Of a DNA stretch of 64,000 nt, positions 10,481 through 21,294 are shown piece by piece (within the stretch, counting starts at the first letter, position 1; each line of letters starts with the position of its first letter). Origin of the DNA: Begonia masoniana. Taxonomy: Eukaryota; Streptophyta; Magnoliopsida; Cucurbitales; Begoniaceae. A program made the translations under genes and the position numbers. The notes below the pieces were generated by a model. The model did not search any database. It saw only the letters and a program-made list of their open reading frames with translations, and was not told the DNA's origin. Where the stretch lies: assembly GCA_022432975.1 (NCBI GenBank), contig CM039509.1:7689043-7753042 (forward strand), read 5' to 3'.

Positions 10481-12442
10481 TTAAAATTAAGGAGAGAGAA
10501 AGGGCGAAGACAGCTTGTTTTTGGATGATATTGTATCTCGAATTTACTATTTTCAGGAGTACCGGAAGAAAAGACCGATCTAGGTTACTACATTTAAAAA
10601 TTACCAAGTGATAAAATTATTTTTTAAATAATTATAGTTTGTATTGTTGAAATTTTAGAGTAGTAGCAATAAATTCATCCTCAGAAATTTTCTATTTTGG
10701 ACTATAATTATATGACAATAACGTGACTAATATTGAAAACAAGATGTGTAGTCCACTACTGGAAGCATCTGTTTGAATATTATTTTAAATGAAAAATCAA
10801 ATTTCCATACGCTTCCTTTCCTAATATTTTTTTATTAATATCCGAAAATGTGGCAAAAAATAAAAAACACATTGATGGGTTTTCTGCGAAATTGAATTAT
10901 TTCTAACAAAGTATTATTAGGGTTTAAAAAATGTGACTTGCAAACATTGCTCTTTAATGTATTTATGGACGTGGCCAAATGACAAGCACAGTGTTGGACT
11001 GCTCTAGATGTGGGGTGATTGGCTTTGTCCATAGTAAATCATATAGAAATATAGCCTATCACATAATACTATTGTGACAAATGTATTTTATATGATCATA
11101 CAAAAATTAATGAACAAGCTATTTTGAAATAGTCAAACAACGAGAAATTTACCTTTGTAATTGTGTACCATAACATTTTTATGTCACATCATGATAGCTG
11201 ATACATCTGTGTGATGGTTTGTTGGAACCTAAAACCGTGTAATGTGACCATGACCTTACGTTGAAAATTGATAATTTTTGAAGTGCTCTATAGATGTAGC
11301 ATTTCATTTTCAACTAATACAATATGTTTTGAGATAAAATTCAAAAGTAAAATTGTACAGGTCTTAATTCAAAACGATATTATTATACTACTAAGCGTAG
11401 CTTGCTGGAATGATGTAAATTCTCTTTCAATCAAGAAATTTAGTCACAACCGGTCGTTATAGTATTGCTCGACTCTATAACATTTGAATTCATAACTTGT
11501 CACATAGCCAAAACCTTGAATAAACGAGTGTACATGGCTATTACCAAAGTATCAAAATATATGATAGGACCACTGTGTGAATCCTGATTAATTATAATTT
11601 GGCCACAGGACGACTTTCTTGCATATTCTAGCAATTTAATGTCACAATAAAAAAAAGAAAAAAAAAATTAAAGTACCAACAAAAATCATGGTTCTTCTCG
11701 AAACGTTAATGTCACAATGACAAAGCCTCTTGAAATGAAAATTTAGTTAAGAGTTATACTTCGTCAACTTAGGCAAAAAAAAATAAAAATGAATATATTA
11801 TATGATTCAATTTAACTAATTAACTATTACATGCAATGATTGCTTAAAGTTAATCAAAGTTAGGGACTTTTCTTATCTGTCACGTGGGATCCAGATCTAA
11901 CTTATCAAACACAAGTGAAAATAAAAACTTTATTTTATTTTAATATTCAAATGAATTAAAATAGAGAAATTGTAGACAAAATGGAATTTAGTGAAAATTG
12001 GGAAGGACAGCTGAACATGAGCACGTATGACAGCGACAATATCTTTATGAATCACATGCTGTGATATTAAAAAGACCCATCTTTCTTTCAAAGACGAAGA
12101 AATATTGGACATATCAACCTAACAATCAAACCACCACCAACCCAATCTTCACTCTTTTTTATGTAATTTTAAATAATAAAGTTGATTTGCCCATTGAATG
12201 TTGTTTTATGCTGTTGTAATTATCGATTTATTTTGTGTACAACTTTATCGTTACAACTTTAAAATTACATTAGAAAATTATCAAATTGACCTTCCTTGGA
12301 TGTGTCCTTCAAAGGGTAAAAGGCACTAAGAAGTCCATAACATCTACTACTTCCATTACTTCAAAGCATCTTAAATATATGTGTACATTCAACAATTTAG
12401 CATAACAAGTGGGTATGATCTAACGATCGAAATATCAAAGTT
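10481..12442. other. Intergenic, upstream of the invertase
   Basis: AT-rich DNA with many stops in all frames. No gene, RNA gene or recognisable element was seen. It separates the invertase promoter from the retrotransposon nest. Confidence 0.5.
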
Positions 12443-12611
12443 GTTACATGTTATCCTGAATTTTAATTGAGTCGGACCAATGCTAGTTAGAAATTTTATT
12501 TTGATTAAGATTATGGTTGTTATTTAATTTATAAATATATGTTTGAAAATTTTTCCAAAAAAACACATAAATCTTGATGTATTTATTTATTTTATTAGCG
12601 TCTCATTTTTC
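12443..12611 (+). repeat. Candidate old copia-like LTR (left member of an outer pair)
   Basis: The segment TGTTACATG...TTTTTCAAC parallels 63341-63612 in order: GAATTTTAATT, ATTAAGATT, ATAAATATATGTTTGAA, AATCTTGATGTA, TTATTTATTTT, ATTAGCGT, TTTTTCAAC. A TTGGCATCGAGC just downstream resembles the tRNA-Met primer site TTGGTATCAGAGC with one substitution and one deletion. No TSD was found. Confidence 0.38.
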
Positions 12612-13129
12612 AACTATTGGCATCGAGCAAAGTTTAAAGTTTTGTAATCATATCGAACGGATGTAGAGTTTGCAATTTTAGTGAAAAAGTTGGAAGTTTT
12701 AGGAAAAAAAAAGTTAAAAACAAAAAGCAGAATTTTTGCTTTGCGTCATCGCTGGTTCTCTTCTTCGCGAAGAAGAGAGAAGAAAGCCTCTTGTCGCCTC
12801 AGTTTCCTGTGAAGAAGAAGAGAAGCTTGCCGCCGATCTGCCGAGGAGAAGAGGGAAGTCGACCAGTTGCCGCCGCCAAGGGAGACCAGGTCAGCCTGCG
12901 CCTCTGCTTGTCGCCTGACTCCGACGCAAAGAGTTCGTACAACCCATGCGAACAAGCTCCGATCAGAAGCCCTTCTCTGAAGAAGAGAGAAGTCCGCGCT
13001 GAAGAAGAATCTACTAACGACCTTCGCAGCAAAACTCCCACCGATTTCGCACAAGTCTGTGCGCACAGAACCGCCGGTCTTCAGTCGCCAGCAAGAAAAG
13101 CCGAACACTGGCTCCGATTTGCTGCACAG
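12612..13129 (+). other. Unassigned sequence left of Copia-2 (continues at 30775)
   Basis: From about 12745 this stretch is GA/GC-rich and partly open, with GAAGAAGAGAGAAGAAAGCC similar to the leader of Copia-2 near 18513. It continues, after removal of Copia-2 and one CACAG target copy, at 30775-31033, which ends near a CGCAAG|GTAAGT donor-like site. It may be the 5' leader of an older copia element or the first exon of a lost host gene. No protein family is recognised. Confidence 0.35.
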
Positions 13130-13400
13130 TGTTGGGATCCGGGCCTAAGGACTCGGATCCACGATTCATCGGTCCATTATGTAAAAGGAAGGAGGCCTCA
13201 AAGGAGGCATCTGAAACCAACAACAAAATGAGAAACGAAGCTTACACAAGAAGCTGGTTTTTGCAGAAGTTAGTTGTGAAGCATGCTGAAGAAGCTACGG
13301 AACAGAGCTTCAGTGAGTTTTGCTGGAGAAGCCAAGAAGCCTAGCAACCTCTGATCAGAAAAGAGGTTTCTCTTCGACGTGCATCCGAAGAGGATAGTCT

Positions 13401-13632
13401 TGTTAGAGTATGACTATTTGTAATAATAGTTTAATTGAGTATGACTATTTGTAATAGTAGTTTAGTTTAGTTTTACTTCTTTCCGATGTTCATCATTGTT
13501 TTAATGTACATATATATTGTACACGGTTACTCTTCAAAAATTGAATGAGAAGTTTTCATTTTACTTTTGCCGCCTTCATCTTCTTCTTCCTCTAACATTT
13601 CTCTTGCTCTGGTGAATCCTGAAAATCCAACT
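13401..13632 (+). repeat. Copia-1 5' LTR
   Basis: Starts TGTTAGAGTATGACTATTTG. ACTATTTGTAATA(A/G)TAGTTTA is repeated internally about 36 bp apart. The end is set by the primer site and by agreement with the 3' LTR; it lacks the usual terminal CA. Confidence 0.9.
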
Positions 13633-13649
13633 TGGTATCAGAGCAGCAG

Positions 13650-15380
13650 ATGACGTCTCCAAGTTCAACAATTCCCTCCCCTTCTTCAACCTCTCCCTCG
13701 TCTATCTCTCTGCCGCCTTTTTCCACCGCAAATCAAGTCTTAAACATCAAACTCAACAATTCCAACTATCTATTTTGGAAAGCACAATTGCTCAATATAG
13801 TTATTGCCAATGGACTTGAAACCATTCTGGATGGAACTCTCCCTCAACCCCCACAATTTCTAGACAACCTTTCATCGCAGATTAACCCTGATTTTACCTC
13901 ATGGCAGCGCTTCAATCGCCTTCTGATGAGCTGGGTTTTCTCCTCATTATTAGAAGAACTTCTCCCGATCGTTATCTCCTACTCCACTGTTGCTGACATG
14001 TGGACAGCCCTGGCTCGCCGTTTTGCATCCTCATCGCTTGCTCGGATCACAGAGTTACGCGGCCAGCTCCACTCTCTAACCAAAGATGGCCTCTCTATTT
14101 TGCAGTACACCCAAAAACTCACCTCCATCTGCAACACTCTCGCAGCTATCGGCCACCCCATCTCCCTCAGTGATCAAGTAATTTATCTTCTCGGTGGTCT
14201 TGGCAGCGACTACAATTCTTTCGTCACCTCTATTACAAATCGCACCGACGAGCCCTCCATGGAAGAAATCTACAGCCTGTTACAGAGCTACGAATTTTGC
14301 CTTGAGAAACAAAATATGGTCACCTCTCTTCAGATGCCTAACTCCGTTCAGGCCCTCGCCGTCGCTCAGCAGCCATTCCGACCGGCGTCGTTTCCTCGGC
14401 CATTCGGCGCTCTAGCTCTGCGCCCTGGAATTTTTCCTCTGCATCAGTATTCAACTGGTTTTGGGTCTTCACCGACGCCTCCACCCGTTTGGCGACCCAA
14501 CCGCCCCACCAATAAACCCAACCGGCCTAAATGCCAAATCTGCCAAAAGCCGGGCCACACCGCTTCAGCCTGCTTCCACCGTTTCAACCATTCCTATCAG
14601 ACTGGCCCACCTTATCAAACCCGCCCATCAACCTTCTCAGCCCCACCCCCTTTAGCCTACCAAGCCAGCCCATTCCCCTACCCTCAATCCAACCCAGCCC
14701 ACTATCCCTATTTTTATCCACCCAACCCGTCCACTTATAACCCGGCCCAGCCCGCCCACCCAAACACTCCCTCTTCCTCCCTCACTCTGTTTCCCGATTC
14801 TCCTCTGGTTTTTGAACACCTTGCTCCTCCGCGAGCCCTCTCCGCCGGTCTTCTTCCCACACCGCCGGCTTCTGCTCCGTGGGTTCTCAACTCCGGGGCC
14901 ACCCACCATTTCTCTCCATCATCGGCTACTCCTCACAATCCTTCGCCTCTCAGTGCCCCGAACTTTGCTGTCACTGCCGATGGTAAGTCTTCTCCGATCT
15001 CTCATCTTGGCTCTGCTATAATCCCGACTCCTTTCCGTTCCCTCTACTTAAATTCTATCTGTTATACTCCTGGTTTTTCTCATAATCTTCTTAGCATTCG
15101 AAAATTATGCACTGATAATTCGGTTATTGTTGAATTTTATTCCCATTGTTTATGTGTTAAGGATCGGATTTCTCGCCAAATCCTTCTCCAGGGTTCACTT
15201 ATTGATGGCCTGTATCAGCTTCCCATGCCTTCTATAGCTGGATCTCTCTCTGCCTCCCTGCCGAGCTCACAGCCTTTCTCCTCTTCCTCTGTTTCCCTGC
15301 CGAAGTCAAAGCAATCTTCCACTCAACTGTGGCATTCCAGATTGGGTCACCCTTTCTTGTTTCCATTTTGCAAAGTGTAA
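13650..15380 (+). pseudogene. Copia-1 gag, protease and start of the integrase region
   Basis: A long open frame beginning at the ATG at 13650, only 5 bases after the primer site. The upstream TTG at 13632 lies in the LTR/primer junction and is not a start. Residues 30-240 are a copia gag domain (FWKAQLLNI; SWQRFNRLLMSW). A zinc knuckle CQICQKPGHTASACF follows near residue 295, then a Pro-rich linker. The protease site reads NSGAT instead of DSGAT (GAC to AAC), so the catalytic Asp is lost. The frame ends at 15380 after WHSRLGHP because of a frameshift; coding continues in another frame from about 15350. Confidence 0.9.
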
Positions 15381-18041
15381 TGAATATGTGTAATATTCCT
15401 TTTGTGCATAATGAAATGCCAACTTTTTGTACTCCTTGTCAAATGAGTAAATCTCACCGATTACTGTTCTCTATTTCTGAATCTTGTTCTAATTTCCCTT
15501 TTGAACTTGTACATACCGATGTGTGGGGTCCATCTCCTTTTTCCTCCTTTACTGGCGATCATTATTTCCTTTTATTTGTGGGCGATTGTACTCATTTTAC
15601 CTGGCTGTTTCCTTTAAAATTAAAAAGTGATGTCCGTCTTACTTTTGTGCATTTTCATCGCTATGTTCAAACACAATTTGGTTCCTCTATTAAAGTCGTT
15701 CAATCTGACTAGGGCGGAGAGTTTCAATCCCTCTCTCCTCTTTTTAAATCGCTTGGCATCCGTCATCGTATCTCTTGTCCGTACACTCCTAATTAGAATG
15801 GACGTGTAGAGCGCAAAAACTGCCATATTGTCGAAACTGGACTCGCTCTCCTCTTCCATTCTTCTGTCCCTCAAAAATTCTGGCCCTATGCCTTTGCTAC
15901 TGCTATGAGCCTCATAAATGTCCTTCCTACACCTGTTCTTAACAATAAATCACCATTCGAATGCTTGCACAATTCTCTTCCCGATTACGCGTCTCTACGT
16001 GTTTTTGGTTGCTTGTGTTTTCCTTTTCTCCGTCCTTACACTCAAAATAAACTCCAGCCTCGCTCTCTTCCGTGTGTGTTCTTGGGTCTTAGCCCTAATC
16101 ACAAAGGGTATCTTTGTCTCGAACCTCGCTCCCACAAACTCTATATCTCTCGTCACGTTACTTTTGACGAATTTACTTTTCCATTCTCTTCCTTACCTCT
16201 ATCTCCTCCTCTTCCTTCTTCATCTTCAATCCCCATAACCCTGAGTCGCCCGTCACTCCCACCAGTCTCCTCTATTGTTTCCTCTTCACTTCCTGTTTCA
16301 TGCTCTCCATCAAATTCTTTAAATCCATCCGCTCTCCCTCTACCGACACCACCACCGTCACTACCATCCCTACCCATTACCTCACCTCCCTCTTCTCCTA
16401 CCCTCCCTTCCATGCCTACCCCAGCTCCTCCTCTTCCAACAAATACTCATCCCATGCGCACCCGAGCCAAAGACGGTATTTTTAAACCTAAAGCCTTCTC
16501 TATAGACACCACCATTGAGCCCAAAACTTTTAACCAAGCCTCCAAACACCCTCACTGGTTGGCTGCTATGAATGAGGAAATGATGGCTCTATCTGCTAAC
16601 TCTACTTGGACCTTGGTTCCTCCTCCTTTCAGCGTCAAGATTATTGGCTGTAAGTGGGTTTTTAAAACCAAACTCAACTCCGATGGCACAATCAACGGGT
16701 ACAAAGCTCGTTTAGTGGCCAAGGGCTATGATCAGACGGAAGGTATTGACTATGAGGAGACCTTCAGCCCAGTTGTGAAACCTGCATCCATCCGTACTAC
16801 TCTTGCCTTAGCCATCTCCTATGGCTAGATCATCAAACAGCTGGATGTAAGTAATGCTTTTTTACATGGTGATTTAACTGAGACAGTGTTTATGCAGCAA
16901 CCTCCAGGTTTTGTGAGTTCCTCTCATCCATCTGCTGTATGTCACTTACGAAAGGCCCTTTATGGTTTAAAACAATCTCCTCAGGCCTGGTACACAAAGC
17001 TATACACAGCTCTTCTCACTTGGGGTTTCATTGCTTCCAAGTCAGATACCTCTCTCTTCATTCGTCGCCAGTCCTCTACCGTTATTATTATGCTGGTTTA
17101 TGTTGACGACATCATTCTCACGAGTAACTCGGCTCCTTTACTCGATCAGCTTCTTTTGTACTTAAATTCTCACTTTAAGGTACGTGACCTTGGATCATTA
17201 TCTTTTTTTCTTGGGATTTCCGTCACTCACACTCCTACAGGCATGAGTTTTTCCCAGTCCAGATATATCCATGAAATATTACACAGAGCTAATATGGTCT
17301 CCTGTAAACCAGTTCCTACCCCGATGGTTTCAGGCCCTATTCTTTCCAAGAATTCTGGTATTTCTCTCCGTGACGGCTCTCTTTATCGCAGTATCGTTGG
17401 CAGCCTGCAATACTGCTGTCTTACATGGCCTGACATTGCTTTTGCTATCAACAAGGTATCTTAATTCATGCACTCCCCTTCAGATGTCCATTAGCAGACT
17501 GTCAAACGTATCTTACGGTATCTCCAAGGTACCTCCTCTGGGTATATCCTTCTCAGCATCTCCTACTTCCAATTTGGTATGTTATACAGATGCTGATTGG
17601 GCCTCCTGCCCCGATGATCGTAAGAGCACGAGTGGTTTCTGTATTTTCTTGGGCTCCAATCTCATCTCGTGGTCTTCCACTAAATAGCACAGTGTCTCAA
17701 GGTCGAGTACTGAATCTGAATATCGCAGTGTAGCCAATGGTGCCGCCGAACTCTTGTGGCTCCAATTTTTGCTCACAGAATTGGGTTTTCCCCCTACCGG
17801 GGTTCCTCTCATTTTATGTGACAACCTCAGTGCGACGTATCTAGCTTTAAACCCAGTTCTCCACTCTAAATCAAAGCATGTTGAGATTGATTTTCACTTT
17901 GTGCGTGACAAAGTTCTCTACAAGACCTTACCGGTACAATTCACTCCTTCCCATCATCAATTAGCCGATGCTTTCACCAAGTCGCTTCCACCTTCCACCT
18001 TCTCTACTTTTCTTTCCAAGATCTTCGGCCCCCGACCTTGA
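15345..18041 (+). pseudogene. Copia-1 integrase, reverse transcriptase and RNase H
   Basis: The integrase has CTPCQMSKSHRL, HTDVWGP (Asp 1) and VVQSD (Asp 2), then TAG at 15710 and 15794. RT has LDVSNAFLHGDL and the YVDD catalytic box (about 17100). RNase H has [10 protein letters not shown] and SRSSTESEYRS, ending ADAFTKSLPP. Stops are at 15710, 15794, 16826, 17462, 17492 and 17685, and the frame shifts again near 17540. Each stop fits one C-to-T or G-to-A change from a conserved Trp or Gln codon. Ser/Pro-rich linker at about 16200-16440. Confidence 0.9.
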
Positions 18042-18054
18042 TCTTGAGGGGGGA

Positions 18055-18286
18055 TGTTAGAGTAGGACTATTTGTAATAATAGTTTAGTTGAGTATGACT
18101 ATTTGTAATAGTAGTTTAGTTTAGTTTTACCTCTTTCCGATGTTCATCATTGTTTTACTGTACATATATATTGTACACGGTTACTCTTCAAAAATTGAAT
18201 GAGAAGTTTTCATTTTACTTTTGCCACCTTCATCTTCTTCTTCCTCTAACATTTCTCTTGCTCTGGTGAATCCTGGAAATCCAACT
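18055..18286 (+). repeat. Copia-1 3' LTR
   Basis: 232 bp, the same length as the 5' LTR with only scattered substitutions (for example GAGTATGAC versus GAGTAGGAC). It is followed by the AGTCT target copy. Confidence 0.92.
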
Positions 18287-18433
18287 AGTCTTTGCTCTGC
18301 TCTTTAGCTCAATGCTAACTTTGTGCTCTGCGGTTTTGTTTCCTCTCAGTGAAGGTCCTCTTTTAAGGATCGATAAGGTATTCTAGTTGCTGGGTTTGCT
18401 TCAGAGAGCTTGTATAGTTTTCTGTTTTTCAAC

Positions 18434-18445
18434 TGGTATCAGAGC
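18434..18445 (+). other. Copia-2 primer binding site
   Basis: TGGTATCAGAGC, complementary to the 3' end of initiator-Met tRNA, two bases after the 5' LTR end. It primes minus-strand synthesis. Confidence 0.85.
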
Positions 18446-18945
18446 ACTAAGAACAGAAGCTGCACGCCATTGTCTTCTTCGAGAGAAGAAACAGGCCCCT
18501 TAGCTCATCCGTCGAGAGAGAAGAAAGCCTCTCGATGTTGCCATTCGTCGCACAGAGGAAGAAAGTGAAGGTCGCCGCCGTTCGCGAAGAAGAAAGTGCC
18601 GAGGAAGGGAGAAATCCATCTGCGGCCACCGTAGAAGAGGCACTCGCTATCCGTCGCTGCCTTTCCTCACGAACAGAATCCCCGCGTGCCGGGGAGCTCG
18701 CCGACGAATCTCTCTGTTCCACCAAGCACAGAAGAGCAACTTCCATCTTGGATCAGATTGCCGACGCACGCCCCGTCCAGCTGCCAATCCGAGTGAAGAA
18801 GGAACTTCGATTTGCAAACTGCGAAGCTGTGTGCTTTGGTAGTTTGTGAAGCTATGTTTTGTGAACATTAAAGCTCTGTACTTTTATGAGATTTGATGGA
18901 TTTGGTTATTTGGGTTGTTGTAGTCCTGAGTGCCGTGTTTGAATC

Positions 18946-19970
18946 ATGGAGAGTAATCTGAGTCGGATGATTACATTGAATGACTTCAACTATCATGTAT
19001 AGAAAGGGAAAATGGAGGATCTTCTCTATATTAAAGACTATTATTTGTCCGTGTTAGCTGGTGTGAAGTCAGCAGATAAATATGAAGTTAAATGAGAATT
19101 ATGTCATCGTCAAGTGTGCAGTTACATTCGACAGTGAGTGGATGATAACGTCCTCAATCACGTCAGTGAGGAAAAGAACGCACAGAGCTTGTGAAAAAAA
19201 CTTGAGGAGTTGTACGCTCGGAAGACCGGCAACAACAAGGTGTTTTTTATCAAGCAGCTTCTAGGTTTGAAATACCAAAATAGAAAAGCAATGACCGATC
19301 ACTTGAATCAATTTCAGGAAATTACCAATCAGTTGGTTGTAATGAAAATTAAGTTTGATGAAGAGCTTTAGGGGTTGATTCTTCTTGGAACCTTACCAGA
19401 CTCGTGGGAGACGTTTAGAATGTCGTTGTCCAACTCGGCCTCGGATGATGTTTTGGCTATGGATGTAGTCAAGAGTACTGTTGTGAATGAGGAGATGAGA
19501 AGAAAGTCCATTGGTTTTTCTTCTTCACAGTAAGACGTCCTAATCATCGAAAACAGGGGGAGGAGTTAGAGCAAAGGTCCAGGCAACAAAAATCGAAGTG
19601 AAAGCAAGTCGGGAAATTACACCAATTTGAGCGTCATTATTGTGGCCAGAAGAGACACATCAAGAGACTTTGTCGAAAGTTTCTTCGGGAGAATCCGAAT
19701 GCAAAGGGAAAGAACAAGAAGGTCGAAGAGGGTGATAAAGGCGAGAAGGTAGCCATGACCATTGAAGAGTTCCTTATTGTGTACGACAGAGACGTCGTAA
19801 ATCTCGTCTGCCAAGATACAAGTTGGGTAATTGATAGTGGTGCTTCGATACTTCACGAAGGAATTTCTTCACGTCCTACACTTTCGGTGATTTTGGAAGT
19901 ATAAAGATGAGAAATGATGGCGTTGCAAAAGCCATTGATATGAGAGACGTGCATTTGGAGACTGACAACG
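18946..19970 (+). pseudogene. Copia-2 gag and start of protease
   Basis: From ATG 18946 (MESNLSRMITLNDFNYHV, then TAG where Trp is expected) the frames spell a Tnt1-like gag: KMEDLLYIKDYY, LEELYARKTGNNK, FFIKQLLGLKY, LLGTLPDSWETF. The zinc knuckle near 19630 is degenerate (RHYCGQKRHIKRLC, first Cys replaced by Arg). The protease motif DSGAS is intact near 19835. A frameshift follows before the Gypsy-A insertion at 19971. Protein continues at 27349. Confidence 0.82.
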
Positions 19971-21294
19971 TGATACGTCTTAGCCCTGCAAATCCAAGAA
20001 TGTTGCAATCAAAATAAATGATCAGTGCTTCTCGGCTAAATCCGATAAGCATCACAATGCAACATGCATAACTTTATCAAATAAGTTTCAAATGATATGA
20101 AATTTTAAAGAGAATTTATCTGGTGAATGATGATTAAGCCCTGAAAATTACATGTAAAAATTAAAAAAAAATGAAAAAGATATGTAGAGAAACCCGTGGC
20201 TGGTCCGGTAAGCAACCTAGAGCATTTTCGAGTAATGTCACTTTCCAAGGAGAGTGACAATAACACTTGGGCAATGGTTACCACATTTTTTACTGTTTTC
20301 CAACCCTAGAGGATTTAGAGAGAAAAGATGACAATAAAAGTTTACAAGCAAGCAAAAGCTTGAAACAATGGAGGCACACTCCACTCGATTAAGATCCGTC
20401 GAGGCACTAGACCGATTACTCCTTTGGTCCTTAAAGAAAACGAGCCAATTTTATTGATTATCAAAAACTGAGTACAATGTTCTGAAAATGAGGATTAAAT
20501 ATGACCTAGGGTGGTGTAGGGTTTCGACTCGGAAATGAACGGTATCTTGACGATGGTCGATCTCGGCCGTGCGTGTGCACGCTCCTCCATTCTTCAGTCG
20601 TTGATATGAGGTCCTTATAAGACAAATTTTCTTGAGTCCATGTGGGGATGATGAGCTGTGGAAATTCAAATTTGCAAGATGTATATGCGCGCTCATTTTC
20701 AAATGTGGACCGAGTCTTTAAATGGCTGCATCAGCTTGGATAGTGTGCGCGCCATCTCCTCTTGATGTGGTCCGGACCCTCTTTTGTGCTCTTTAAGTGA
20801 TTGATACTTGGTCCATCCAATTTAGAGGGTTTGCATGTGTGTGCTCTTTTATTTGATACGGGTTGGGCCTTCCTTTGTGCGTCTTTTCCATAAGTGTGGT
20901 TTGGTTAGGTTGTTAAACCGCACGCTCTCCATGTCTTGAGTGCCTTAGGCCTTAACCACCCAAACTAACCTAAAGGCCTATTATGCATGTAAGTAATTAA
21001 AAGGCTAATGTTTTGCCAAAAATAACAAGAGGGCAAATATTTGTCAAAAACAATAAAAAGTAAATTGGTTACATAAATTTGTCCCCGAGAAGACAAATTC
21101 CCTCTTGAGAAGATCCAGCACTTGAATTCCAAGTAAGCACATGCGTTGGTTTGTTCATGTTTTAAGAATCTGGATTCCACTCTAAGCCATTGAAGAGCTC
21201 CCCACCTGCAATAATAGCAAACTTGTAAGTAAAAAAGTTAGATGGTGAATGAGTTTTGGTTTGAGACCGTGTTAATGGTCATTGTAACACATCA
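19971..21294 (-). repeat. Gypsy-A 3' LTR
   Basis: Collinear with 26021-27343, for example ATTGCAATCAAAATAAATGA-type sequence near the plus-strand left end and GATGGTGAATGA near the right end. The integrase C-terminus stops almost at its edge. Confidence 0.9.

Larger units (their letters stand above)
13401..18286 (+). mobile_element. Copia-1, complete Ty1/copia element
   Basis: Two 232-bp LTRs, 13401-13632 and 18055-18286, begin TGTTAGAG and differ at only a handful of positions by eye. The TSD is AGTCT at 13396-13400 and 18287-18291. The primer site TGGTATCAGAGC (13633-13644) directly abuts the 5' LTR, and the polypurine tract TTGAGGGGGGA directly precedes the 3' LTR. It sits in the 5' LTR of Copia-2. 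The gag-pol reading frame has stops and frameshifts, so it is structurally complete but not self-sufficient. Confidence 0.95.

Noticed and set aside
12746..13231. Overlapping Arg/Ser-rich frames near 12.8-13.2 kb as host genes
   Set aside because: Frames on both strands arise from GA/GC-rich sequence and run into the Copia-2 LTR. They resemble a retroelement leader more than a protein gene.
14652..14909. Gly/Arg-rich minus-strand protein
   Set aside because: Antisense of the Pro-rich gag linker of Copia-1.
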